A stretch of DNA of 64,000 nt from Volutella citrinella (Eukaryota > Ascomycota > Sordariomycetes > Hypocreales > Nectriaceae): the NCBI GenBank assembly GCA_034401135.1, contig JAWZSP010000001.1, positions 2,914,001 through 2,978,000 of the forward strand, read 5' to 3'. Below, piece after piece: positions 10,782 to 21,224 of the stretch. The position numbers were made by a program, and so were the translations under genes. Below the pieces are notes generated by a model. It was not told the DNA's origin. It made no database searches and was given only the letters and a program-made list of their open reading frames with translations. Numbering within the stretch: the stretch's first letter is position 1; each line of letters begins with the position of its first letter.

Positions 10782-13307
10782 TCACCACCATGCACTGCCA
10801 CCCTTTCCCGACTTGCCGTCCCAGAGAGGCGCGTTGGCTGATGCTTCCTCGTCCTCCCCTTCAACAAGTGGCATTAGGAGGCCGCCCCGTCGCCTTTCCG
10901 CCATCCAACGGTCGATCCAAGACTTCATCCGTTTTCTTGACTGTTCGCTCCCCACGTTTACAGTCGGCACCACCTTCTCAATCCTCAGACTCATGACAAA
11001 CATGGCCAACTCTCGGAAGCTGCTGTGCTCCGAATACGGGACACCGAAACACATGGCCACTTTCGTGCTGCCTCGTTGTGGCGCAAAGTCCTTGTACCCG
11101 AACCGAGATCGCCAACCTTTGTCGTGCAGGACCAGCTCTGTCGGTATGCTTCCAGGAGACGTGTTGGCTGTAATGGCCTTGCTATTCGATGGGCGGTAGT
11201 TCCACCCACTAGGACGGAGCCCAACGATGCGGGAGAAGTGTGGCTTGTAGCCGTTGAGATACTCCTGCAGCGTCTCCGCACGGATTTCCATGAGCATTTG
11301 CATATGCACCTGGGCCTCGAGAGGATTAGAGGTGAGGAGGGCCGTCAGTTCGGGGTCACCAAGCTGTTTACAAATCTTGATCTTCGACGCCGATGCGAAT
11401 ATCTTGGACCCAAGGGCTCTCGCGATAGCGATACAGATGCGCTCCTTGCCAATAGAATATGTTCCACAGATCACGAGTAAGCGCTGGCGGGGACCAGAAT
11501 CCGGCTGCTTGCCAGTGTGGTCCTCCTTTGTGCCTTGAAAGTACTTGCTTACGGCCGGTGTGCCGGCTGATTTCTCCCAGATGTCGTCCTTGCAGTTTGG
11601 ATCCGGTGACATTGAAGAACACAAGTCCGCGCAAGCCTTGATGACATCATCTTGGGGCGGGAACGAGTACCGTGGGTTGAGGTATGTGGTATCAAGGTAA
11701 CAAATGTCGATTTTCTGCTGCTTAGCTTTGCCTGATATCGAATCCACCGCTTCTGGCTTGAGCAGTGGATGTGAGACGTGAGCAGGACACGCCCGAAAGT
11801 CACCGCAGTGGAGGATCCGCTGAACTCGACTACTTGAGCCTCTTTTGATACTCTTTTCGAAGAGGAAGAGAGAGCTTCCAGGGCAGTGATTTGCTGGAAT
11901 CATGGTTACAGTGGCCCCATCTGTGCCCGGGATATCGTAGCTCTTTTCGAATTCGAGTTCGACAACCCACTTTGCAGCGGTACGAAGCTGCTGTTTCACC
12001 AGGCTCCCCGTCACTTTGCTGCAGTATATGGGACCATGCCTCCAGTTGGCAGTCAGGCCGATATAGTGATCGCTATGAAAGTGACTCAGGAAGTATGCTT
12101 TGCAACCCTCAACCGCGCCGTAGCGAAAAGCGTCCACACAGATGGAAAAGCCCGGCATGATTTTGTAAAACGGACATGTCCTCTGATACGCGGGCTTCCC
12201 GCGAGATGCATTTTCCGCGGCGGCCGCTGTTGCCCACGCCGAGTCTTCCGCATTATTTGACATGAGCGCCGAGAATGCTGATTTTGTAGTGTTGCCGGGA
12301 GGGTTCAAGTCAAAGGGATTCGCTTGACCAGGTCGAGGAATGGCTGCCCGCACAAACCTTTTGCCGATCTCGGTTGAGTCGACCTGGACGGGTGGTGAAT
12401 CTGGGGGTTTCTCCTGCGCTGCGGCATTCCGAGGCAGTGGGATTGGGTCTCCGTCCAAGCAAGAATTTACGTGTCGTGTCGCCTCGTCGGTGGTGATTCC
12501 AGCCAAGCCGCCATTGCAAATCGGGCAGCATTCAACCATTGACTCGCCGTCCAGAGGCTCGTCAGCAAACGCTTCGCTTGAGCTCCCTCCCGCTTCCTCA
12601 GCTTCCAGGCGGGCCTGCTCTCGCATGAATCGCATCTCACGCATTTCCTCGCCTTCAAAGATATCCAGATCGCCGAGGTCATTTGTATATGTGTCGTCGT
12701 CAAGTTGTTCGATATGCGCATCGGGGGCGTCTTCCAGTTCAAGCAACAGAGGGCTGGCCTGTTCAGTATCCTTCTTTTCCTTAGCATTTTCCTCGTGATT
12801 CTCAGTTTGGGCGTGGTCCACACAGTTTTTCGTTACGGGCATGGAGGTGCGAGTCGGGCTATCGCATCCAGGGGCATCGTCTTCGCTATCAGAATCCACC
12901 ACGAACGGTGTCTTGATTTTGGGCCGTGAAGGCGCCTTTGTTGTCGTTCTGGCACCATTTGCGATGACTGGCGGGACGGGGGAGCTTTGTGTCGTGCTCG
13001 TGCTTAAAAGCCCTGGTTTGTTATCAGGTGCGGGAGTATCGATGGGCTCCTGGCTCAGCTTTCGCTTCTTGTTGGAGCCCTCCCTTTCATTGTATCGAAT
13101 AAAATCGTCGGCATGATAAAGGTCGTCATCGTCAATGCTCGCCGCTTCCGGAGCTGCCCCCACAAAAAGAGATCCTTCTTTCTTTTCTTCTTTTTTGAAG
13201 AAGCTTAGAATACTTGCGTTTGGCTTCTGCGGCTTCCGAGAAAACTGCGATGCCGAGGCAGGCTTCCTTGGCGTGTGCGAGCGTGAGGATTTCGTTGACG
13301 TAACCAT
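10782..13307 (-). CDS. PSO2: DNA cross-link repair nuclease SNM1/PSO2 (metallo-beta-lactamase, beta-CASP)
   Basis: Intronless 841-residue protein of the SNM1A/Pso2 family, 5'-3' exonucleases that process interstrand cross-links in the nucleus. Order of parts: basic N-terminus with NASILSFFKK (30-39, similar to a PCNA-binding motif); a long acidic low-complexity stretch; a UBZ4-type finger CPICNGGL...HVNSC at about 260-285; then the nuclease from about 385 on, with HFHSDH metal-binding motif, NHCPGSS, LHCGDFRA, YLDTTYLN and the beta-CASP region ending VPYSEHSSFREL. All expected metal ligands that I can place are present. It is divergent from the Ste20-type kinase, over a long 1.7-kb gap. Confidence 0.93.
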   Translation of the reverse strand: MVTSTKSSRSHTPRKPASASQFSRKPQKPNASILSFFKKEEKKEGSLFVGAAPEAASIDDDDLYHADDFIRYNEREGSNKKRKLSQEPIDTPAPDNKPGLLSTSTTQSSPVPPVIANGARTTTKAPSRPKIKTPFVVDSDSEDDAPGCDSPTRTSMPVTKNCVDHAQTENHEENAKEKKDTEQASPLLLELEDAPDAHIEQLDDDTYTNDLGDLDIFEGEEMREMRFMREQARLEAEEAGGSSSEAFADEPLDGESMVECCPICNGGLAGITTDEATRHVNSCLDGDPIPLPRNAAAQEKPPDSPPVQVDSTEIGKRFVRAAIPRPGQANPFDLNPPGNTTKSAFSALMSNNAEDSAWATAAAAENASRGKPAYQRTCPFYKIMPGFSICVDAFRYGAVEGCKAYFLSHFHSDHYIGLTANWRHGPIYCSKVTGSLVKQQLRTAAKWVVELEFEKSYDIPGTDGATVTMIPANHCPGSSLFLFEKSIKRGSSSRVQRILHCGDFRACPAHVSHPLLKPEAVDSISGKAKQQKIDICYLDTTYLNPRYSFPPQDDVIKACADLCSSMSPDPNCKDDIWEKSAGTPAVSKYFQGTKEDHTGKQPDSGPRQRLLVICGTYSIGKERICIAIARALGSKIFASASKIKICKQLGDPELTALLTSNPLEAQVHMQMLMEIRAETLQEYLNGYKPHFSRIVGLRPSGWNYRPSNSKAITANTSPGSIPTELVLHDKGWRSRFGYKDFAPQRGSTKVAMCFGVPYSEHSSFRELAMFVMSLRIEKVVPTVNVGSEQSRKRMKSWIDRWMAERRRGGLLMPLVEGEDEEASANAPLWDGKSGKGGSAWW

Positions 13308-15019
13308 GGCGGCGGATGAGGGCCAAAAAACTAGGCGGCTGGTACCATATCAGGAATCAAGAATGGCAAATCTCAGATTATGAGTGTCCTTCTACGGAGC
13401 GCGATGGGAAATTTGAAGAAACACAAGACACAAGAGGGTGGGTTTTCTTGGCCTGGAAGTGGAGGGGGCATGGTCCATCTACGCGGGGCGGGTTGCGCGA
13501 ATCGTTCCAGCTCAATCGCGAAATCACGTGATGTGGAACAGCAATTGGACCAAGGAGCCAGTAAAGGTAGAATCTGCCGAACGAAGAATACCTGATGGAA
13601 GAAATTGGGGATGTTTACGAAAGACCCATCGTAAAGGAAGGGAAAGGTGGTTGAAGTCTGGATGGTGCCCATGGGCGCATCGCGAAGGTGTCATGACTGC
13701 AACAGCCAGCTCCGCCTTCTTTGGCGGGGAGTTGGGATTGTAAGATGAACGAGAGACAGTGTTTTAGAAATTAAAGACTGGACCATGAGAGGCAAGATAT
13801 AGAATCAATAAAGACGCCGGGTGCCACCTTGATGTCACAGACGACTGACAACATCGACCTTGCGAATTGAGCTCAGGGGAAATCCGAAATAGACACCCTG
13901 GAAACGCTGAATAACAATGCGATCCATTATGATGCTTTAGGTTCCGTCGACCAACATGCTGACAGCGACTCCGGCGACGTGGGATGTTCGGCTCCACATG
14001 CCTGCTGCCTAAGGGTGCTACGGATGGCGCAAGTGACAGCCATATCCATGGCAATGTGACGTTGGTGATGTGAGTGTCAGGCAACAAGGCTGTGCTGGTT
14101 CAGCCCTCAAGACAGCAGTATCGCAGCCTAGTCCAACCCAGGGGGAGCGCGCCGATTATTGGATAGGATTCGCTACATGGTTGTAAGACTCCTGGCTTTG
14201 GATACCTCAGTCCCAAGGCACCAGAAGCTCTCTGCGCAATATAAAAGCCACGGGCCCCCGACTACTGGACTGTCTCTTCTTTTCCCTTTCTCCTTAGCTT
14301 TTCTTGCCATAAGGCTAGGATCAAGTGTAGTATCTGTTCTTGCAAAGGTTGACACCTTGCATAGGCCCATAGGGTCTCTAGTTGTCTTGATTTTTGGCTT
14401 CAAAGGGAGAGCTTGACTGCGCTTGCGTAGCCAGCTCTTCCTATTGTGTCCTTGGTATTACACTACTTCCAAGCGACGCGATGTCTTTCATTGTGCCCGC
14501 TGGTTTACTGGCGGTACGAAGAAGGACACCAGTGGTTGTTGACAGCCGAAGAAATTTGTTAGTTGCCGGCGGAGCGGGGCAAGGAAACGGGAAGGACAAG
14601 GAGGGATGTCTCGGGAACCGCAGCTTCGGAATAACATTAATAGATTGGGCAATTGGACCTGTTGCCGCTGGCTGGTCATTAATTTTGCATTTTGTAAGAG
14701 ACGGCGTCAGCATGGTCAGCATGGTACGTACTGGGATGCGCACCGCCACACTGCGCCACATGCGTCTCACGGCTGAGGCTGGTGCGTTTCAGCAAAGACA
14801 CCTCCTCCTGCCCCTTGAGATCTCGCGATAGGACCTTCGACCCTCACCAGGCCGCCGTATCTGCTCTGCTCCCGCTCAGAGGCCGAGGACTTGGGGTTCT
14901 TGCTGCGGTGAATTAATTCCCATGAAAATCTCATTTGATTACCGCCCCCCGACCAGGATACAGCTCATTCGCGCTCCCCGCTGTCTACCATCGGGGTGAC
15001 CGCTGACGCCGCCGACAAC
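13308..15019. other. Intergenic 1.7 kb between PSO2 and the kinase; contains a TATA box far from either gene
   Basis: PSO2 and the kinase both start at its edges. ATCACGTGAT (13523-13532) lies 217 bp from the PSO2 start. A clear TATAAAAG at 14240-14247 is followed by a CT-rich stretch (14264-14310), but the kinase start is 770 bp away. This implies a long or spliced 5' leader, or a separate non-coding transcript. I see no protein-like ORF. Confidence 0.5.
14240..14247 (+). promoter_or_regulatory. TATA box (TATAAAAG)
   Basis: Consensus TATA followed within about 20-70 bp by a pyrimidine-rich run (TCTCTTCTTTTCCC), the usual context of a fungal transcription start. Its most likely gene is the downstream kinase with a long leader. 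Confidence 0.45.
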
Positions 15020-17536
15020 ATGGCGTCTCTCCAGGTGAAAGGGGCCGACTTCTCAGTCACCAAGCAAAAGGCCTTTGAAGATGCGAAGAAGATGCAAAAG
15101 ATTGTGGCGGAGCAGTGTGCCAAATCAGGAAAAGATGCTCCCCAATATCGCCTGTCAGAGCTCATCGGCAAGGGTAGCTTTGGCCGCGTCTACAAGGCAA
15201 CATCACTAACTACCAATCAACTGGTCGCTGTCAAAATCATAGACATCGAGGAGAGCGATGCGACCTCGGGGGCGCTGCAGCTATCTGACACATATGGCGA
15301 CCTTCTCAAGGAGATCAACGCTCTCAAGTTGCTAAGTGAGATCGGAGCCAAGAACGTTAACCATGTCATCGAGGCTCTCCCTGTTGGCCAGTCCATGTGG
15401 ATGATCACCGAGTACTGCGCCGGAGGAAGTGTTTCTACCCTCATGAGGCCGACTTCAGGACTGCAGGAGAAATGGATCGTCCCGATTCTGCGAGAGGTCG
15501 GAGAGGCCATCTTCTGGGTCCACAAGCAGGGCATTATCCATCGCGATATCAAATGTGCCAACGTTCTTGTGACCGAGAACGGAGATGTCCAGCTTTGCGA
15601 CTTTGGAGTTGCTGGAATCATCGAAACCAAGTTTGACAAGCGGTCCACTGTCATTGGAACCCCGCACTGGATGGCGCCGGAGCTGTTCGACTCCTACACC
15701 TCCTACGGTACCGAAGTTGACATCTGGGCGTTTGGCTGCATGGTCTATGAGATCGCATCCGGTCTTCCGCCCAACGTCTCTCCCGGTATCGACTTTAGGC
15801 GGCTCGCCTCAAACCTGAAGCAACATGCGCCTCGACTTGAAGGCGATCAGTATTCTGCTGGGCTCAAAGACCTCGTGGCTTACTGCTTGGTTGCCGACCC
15901 CAAGAAACGTCCCGTCATCTCGCAAGTTCAGCTTCATGGATACATCCACAACACCCAGGATGCCTACCCAACTTCCAGCCTTGCTCATCTTGTCAGGGGC
16001 TACAAGCTGTGGGAGGCCCAAGGCGGCGTTCGCAAATCCCTTTTCTCCGCTGGCGGTGCTCAAGGGCCTGTTGAGAGCTTCCCCCCGGCTCTTGCAAACG
16101 ACGAGTGGAACTTCAGTACAACCACGGCCTTTGATCAGCAGGTCTTTAACAACGGCGATGCTCAGGCCGTTTTTGACGTGTATGGATCCAACATTGACTT
16201 TGAGGGCGGCTTCGAGGAGACCACAAGACCCCAGAAGCCAAAGGGAGGTGGTCGGCGCCGCCCTCCTCCGCAACTCCCTTCGATCAAGGCACCACTTGAA
16301 AAAATATTTGACCCCAACACCATTTCCAACTACGAAGACAACTCCCGCGCATACTATGGTAGATTCCCACCTCCAGCTTCTCCCGCTCCCCCATCTGCGG
16401 CATCATCCTCAGTCGCTTCCGATTTGCCCTTGCGAGACGACTCTTCCCAGTCGCCTGGCGTCAGGGAAAGCTTGATTGACCTTGACGCATCCCTTCATGG
16501 CAGCGATCTTTCCGAGTTTGTAGACTTGAACACCATCAGGGCTGGTGATTCGCGGGCGTCGACGGACTATGACTTTGGAGACAACCACTATATCAAGCCC
16601 CCACACAGCGACCCGGAAAACATGAATAACAACAGACGGACGCAAGACTGGAAGTTTCCCTCCATTGCCACACCGGCCTCGGCGAACCCAGAAATCTTCC
16701 GGTTCCCCTTCAACGACGACAATGGTCCAGCAACAAGCCGTCAAATCAGCCATCCCCCAACGGAGCCCATACAGCCATCAGCTCAGTTCAATGACCTGGC
16801 TCCTCCGCAAACGTCATCCATGAACAACCGGGCATCATCTGGCAGTCTCATTGACTTGGATATGAGCTTTGCCGACCCGGTACCCGATTACCCGCGCCCG
16901 TCAACATCCCACTCGGATGTTGGCTCCATTGCTGGCTCTGAGTTCGGAGGCGCAAACCCATTCGAGCTGGAGAAGCATGCATCACTCTACGTGATGCCAT
17001 CATCTGTGCGGGAGCCGTCCATTTATGTGTCGGACGACTCCGAGTATGCAGTAGCTGTGGCTGATCTGGCTCAACATCCCCATCCTCCGAGGCATGAACC
17101 GCTGCCAGATTACCAGCCTCCACAGCCTTACCAGCAACTACAGCAGCCCATCAACCTCCACACCACGAGCGAGAGCAGTAGGCCTTACTCGCTCAGTGAA
17201 TTCGCCGACACTGACCCCGAATTCCTCACGCCTCAACAACCCACCCTTCCCGACGTCACACCACCGCCGCCCCAAACATACAACAATGACGAGCCATCGC
17301 CTCCGCAGCGGGAGTACAGCCGCTCCCAGCCATATGAATCATTCCTCCCACCTGCTCCTGCTCCCCCGGCGCCGCAAGTCATGGAGGGACAGGCGTCATC
17401 CGAGCAAATCAAAGAGGAGCTTCGCCGCATGGCCATGAATCTTGGGGACCATCTCAGCCACACAAACTCGTACCTGTCCAATCTTCCTATCCGACGGGCG
17501 AGCATGAGACTGGAACCCGTTAGCGACGTATCTTGA
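15020..17536 (+). CDS. Ste20-family (germinal-centre type) Ser/Thr protein kinase
   Basis: Intronless, 838 residues, with the ATG at 15020 in the context ACAACATGG. Kinase domain at about 48-310: GKGSFGRVYKA, VAVKII, HRDIKCANVLV, CDFGVAG and the Ste20-typical GTPHWMAPELF, so it should be active. The tail is long, Pro/Ser-rich and low in complexity; it holds two LIDLD sequences (residues 485-489 and 610-614) and ends with an amphipathic segment EQIKEELRRMAMNLGDHLS. N-terminal catalysis with a C-terminal regulatory tail is the germinal-centre kinase layout. Candidates in fungi are the SID-1/Sid1 kinase of the septation network, POD-6/Kic1/Nak1 of the morphogenesis network and MST-1/Don3; I cannot choose without alignment. 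Confidence 0.9.
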   Translation: MASLQVKGADFSVTKQKAFEDAKKMQKIVAEQCAKSGKDAPQYRLSELIGKGSFGRVYKATSLTTNQLVAVKIIDIEESDATSGALQLSDTYGDLLKEINALKLLSEIGAKNVNHVIEALPVGQSMWMITEYCAGGSVSTLMRPTSGLQEKWIVPILREVGEAIFWVHKQGIIHRDIKCANVLVTENGDVQLCDFGVAGIIETKFDKRSTVIGTPHWMAPELFDSYTSYGTEVDIWAFGCMVYEIASGLPPNVSPGIDFRRLASNLKQHAPRLEGDQYSAGLKDLVAYCLVADPKKRPVISQVQLHGYIHNTQDAYPTSSLAHLVRGYKLWEAQGGVRKSLFSAGGAQGPVESFPPALANDEWNFSTTTAFDQQVFNNGDAQAVFDVYGSNIDFEGGFEETTRPQKPKGGGRRRPPPQLPSIKAPLEKIFDPNTISNYEDNSRAYYGRFPPPASPAPPSAASSSVASDLPLRDDSSQSPGVRESLIDLDASLHGSDLSEFVDLNTIRAGDSRASTDYDFGDNHYIKPPHSDPENMNNNRRTQDWKFPSIATPASANPEIFRFPFNDDNGPATSRQISHPPTEPIQPSAQFNDLAPPQTSSMNNRASSGSLIDLDMSFADPVPDYPRPSTSHSDVGSIAGSEFGGANPFELEKHASLYVMPSSVREPSIYVSDDSEYAVAVADLAQHPHPPRHEPLPDYQPPQPYQQLQQPINLHTTSESSRPYSLSEFADTDPEFLTPQQPTLPDVTPPPPQTYNNDEPSPPQREYSRSQPYESFLPPAPAPPAPQVMEGQASSEQIKEELRRMAMNLGDHLSHTNSYLSNLPIRRASMRLEPVSDVS

Positions 17537-17762
17537 GTATCCTAGAGAGCCAACCTCCTGGACGAGTATTTACTGTATTGCCTATAGCATCATGATTTTA
17601 TATTTTTTTGAAGGAACAATGCTGGGCAGGGCGTTCCTATGACGATAACTACAAGCTGTAAAAAGGGTTGACAAATTGGCATTGCATACATGATAGGTAC
17701 AAATCAGGCACATCGGATGGAAATTTACAAAATCTTATGTCTTTTTGTTATTTGTTGGTAAT

Positions 17763-20700
17763 TCAAGCGAACCCTATAAAGTCTCCCATCAGGAGTGCCT
17801 GGTACTTTTCAATCGCCTCACCGAGTTTGATGAGCACGCCTGCGGCCAGCATTTTCACTTCATTCTCCTCGCCACCGTCGTCGCCCCTTGTTTTCTCAAA
17901 TACCATTGCAACCCATTCTCTCGTCTCCACGACTTGTCTGCCCTGGCTACCGCATATTTTGTCCATGTTGCCGTCATTGACTTGGAGCAGCGATGCCATG
18001 GCAACGAACCAGCCCTTCATTGCGCCGAGGTCACCCAGCACATGAGCACGAACTCCCAGAAGCAGATCCCATAACTCAGACGTCAGCTGTGGCAGGGCAA
18101 GCGTCGAGGGGCCTGCAGCGTGAATAATGATACCCAGCGTTTGAAGGTAGAGGGCGAGCAAAGCCGGGTTCAATACGATCGGCCTCGCTGAACGAATGGC
18201 CACTTGAAAGTGTGCCGTTAGTGGAGCAAAGAAGCTCGTGGCTAGGAGTGCGGCCGTCGTATTGGGAATAGCACGCACGCGCGGTTTGGCCTTGGTTGTG
18301 GATTTGTAACGGGCTGTGAAGCTCTGTAGCTTGAGCACTTCGGGTCCAGTGGTCGCGTCGGCTGCCTCGGCGGCGAGAGGGGCCAGAAAGGCAGATGTAA
18401 GCGCCTGAGAAATGGTGTTGATAGCATTAGAGGGAAGAGCTTTAAGCTGCGAGGAGGGTAAAGAGTCGCCGGAGTTCCCAGGCTCAAGGTAGAGCTGCTC
18501 CATCTTGTCAGGAAGCTGCTTGGATGGGAACGCAGCCACATCTTGGTACTCTGATCGCTCAAAGCCAGCCAATTCGCGTGCCGACAGCCCAAGGGCAATG
18601 AGCACCGATGTCCTTTGCAGCAGGGAGTAATCGCCCTCGAAGAAGGTGCGCGCAAACCAAGGAGCAATGGTTTTGGGCTGGGCGATAATGAGTCCCATCA
18701 TACTTTGGAGGCGGAGATTACTAAAGTCCTCTATATCGAACTTGTCCTGGATACCCACGAGTAGCCTGGCGAGCTCGTCGGCGTGGGAGCTCACTTCCGT
18801 GCCGTAGCTGGCTTTGCGGCGGATCAAGACGGGGGCTGTCTGGAGACCAAGTCTTTGCTTGTCATATGATTCAGAATCTCGGAGGAAGGTAATCAAATCG
18901 CGAATGTAGACTGGCGGTTTGAGCTTGCTTCTCTGGACAAGGGTGGGGTCCTCATCAGAATCTTCCGGATCAGAGTCCTTTGCGTAGGGCACCAAGTCGT
19001 CATCCTCGTCGTTATCCGAGGAGTCAACTTCTTGTATGATGGGCTTTGATGCGGTAGTAGCGGCGATATTTGGCTTGGGTTTCGACCTTGGTTTGGACCT
19101 CTTAACTACTAAACTTGAGGCCAGAGTCGCAAGTGGTTCCTCTTCAGAGCGAGGACTAGAAAGAAGCGGCTCAGTAGGACCAGGGTTATCGAACACTTGC
19201 ATAAGGTTCTTCAACTGCTGAGCCTCTTCAGAATCTGTTTCTTCCATGTGGAAGTCCAGCTTCTTTTCTTGGTTATCAATGATGGCTGATAGCGACTCCC
19301 CCACTACCATGCCTAGAAAACGTGCCCGGATCTGCGTTGCCGCGATCCGATTCGATATGGCGCTTAAATATGAACCAGATCTCATCAAGAGAGTCAATTT
19401 TATCGGTGATAATTTGGCCACGTAGCCCGCCGCAAGGAGCAGGACCTGGGCGTGAACTATATCAGACGTCAGTATGCTTGATGCAGACTTACGGGTGTAT
19501 TCTCACCATCTTGTTGCATCATTGCAGCATGTTTGATGTATAACTCGTCGCCAAACTGTGCCAAGCTCTTTTCAAGCACACTTATGATTGCGTCTCTGTC
19601 CTGGGCTAAGGCGGCAACAACAGCTCGCCGCAAACCAATGCCCTCACCAAGACCAGCTCCTGACGAAGAGGTGCACCAGTCAATCAACATGGCTTTCCTA
19701 TGCTCATCGCCGACAACAGTTGAGCTGAGGATGCTAGACGCGGCAGATACGATCGAGTTGGGAGATACATCCCCAAGGTCGATGTTGCGAAGAAACTTAT
19801 CCGATAGGTACTTCAGCAGCAAATTCAGAGTCTTCCGGGTAGCTGCTGGTTGAGAAAAGGCGACCCGCACAAACACAGAAGGGGCTACATCTTTGGAGAG
19901 GAGGAGTCCCTCGATAATACAAGTCACCAGGGCTTCTGCTAGAAGTGAGCAGGCATCATGAACCGGTGAAAGGGGAACGAACCTGAATATCCCAGAGACA
20001 AAGAACGGTGGAACAGGTCGGAGCACATTTTCAGGTCCTCATCATTCGGTTGTGACTTTGCCCAGGAGACGATGTTGGTGCCAACCCAGACGCCATATTC
20101 CACGCCATCAGACACCCAGCGGGTGCTGCGGCCAGCTGCATCTTTTCCGATTACTGAAAAAGCTTCAGAAGATATCGACTGTATCTGCCCGGTAGAGATA
20201 ATGGAGAGTAGCTTCTGCGACTGAACCTGCTTCAGAGCCGCATTTGCCATACGTCCCGTGGACGATGAGTAAATTTGACGAATCGTTTCGTTGCCCTTTA
20301 ATATGGTGGCCAGGAGCCCCAGCAAGATGTTCAAATTCAGAGGCAAATCGGCTCTTTTGGAGTCTCTCGCGCCCAGCCGCGCCTCTTGATTATAGGAGCG
20401 GATCTGGGCAAGAATCGCGTTGAGCCCAGCAACGCTGCGCAGACAGCTCACGAACAGCTCGGCGTCGGGGGACCTTGCCCCTGACCCTCGGTTGTCATCT
20501 TCAAGAGACCCCTCGGATAGCAAGGTCCAGTAGTTTGGGGCGATCTCCGAGACAAGTAGGTGGACAATACTGGCGCTCTGGGGACCAGGCACGTGGATAT
20601 GAAAGTTGTCGGAGCCAGATCCAGTGCCTGTCAGGTACTTGAGGACACTGATGAGGGTTTGATAATCAGGCTGTCCTTTCAGCGCCTCGAGCGCCTCGTC

Positions 20701-20832
20701 GGCCGAAGAGACATCATAGGACGATTGGCCTGTTGTCGTTGCTGAGGTTGCCTTGACCTCTGTGAATAGCGGCTCTGCTTCCTGTTTGGGTTTCAGATAC
20801 GTCGTGCTGATGGGGGTGAGAAGATCGTCCAT
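17763..20832 (-). CDS. TEL2: Telomere length regulation protein TEL2 (TTT complex)
   Basis: TEL2 works with Tti1 and Tti2 to stabilise PI3K-like kinases (ATM, ATR, TOR) via Hsp90. Exons 20832-19983, 19938-19507 and 19456-17763 join in frame to 991 residues. The conserved TELO2 signature is clear in exon 3: HAQVLLLAAGYVAKLSPIKL followed by RSGSYLSAISNRIAATQIRA, RARFLGMVVGE and KLDFHMEETD. The rest is helical-repeat-like, with an acidic low-complexity linker (SSDNDEDDDLVPYAKDSDPE). Start: MDDLLTPISTTYLK at 20832 is the first ATG; the frame is open further up but only from a GTG. Intron 1 is short (44 nt). The gene is divergent from UBA3 and convergent with the kinase. Confidence 0.9.
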
Positions 20833-21224
20833 TGCTCCTAGAACGCCATTGAAGACCGGGTTCAGAGAAGAACGTGGTTGGTGATGAACAGCAAGGAAAT
20901 GCCGAGTTGCGATGAGTTGGGGCACTGGATCAACAGCGCCCGCCTGTGCATACAGAAGCTTGCAGGCGTTGGAAGAGGAGCGAGGTTCCTAAAGCTTCCG
21001 GTAGCTCCCCCACCAAGGACAACCCCACCTTCACCGAGCTTAGGTACCGTACCGACCGAAGCTCCTGCTTATGACGCGCTCCGACCTCCGGCCAATGCGC
21101 TGTCCGTTTGGGAGCTGTGAACTGAAGCAATCTTCCCTGTCCCAACCTCCATCAGCACCGCCATTTTCACCACCAGACTTCTCATCGCCTGCGTTTTCTT
21201 CCACTGGGCCTTCACTATCCTTCA
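20833..21224. promoter_or_regulatory. Divergent promoter region of TEL2 and UBA3
   Basis: A 392-bp gap between two start codons. No TATA box is obvious. The part near UBA3 (21140-21220) is CT-rich leader-like sequence. Nothing else is recognised. Confidence 0.45.
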
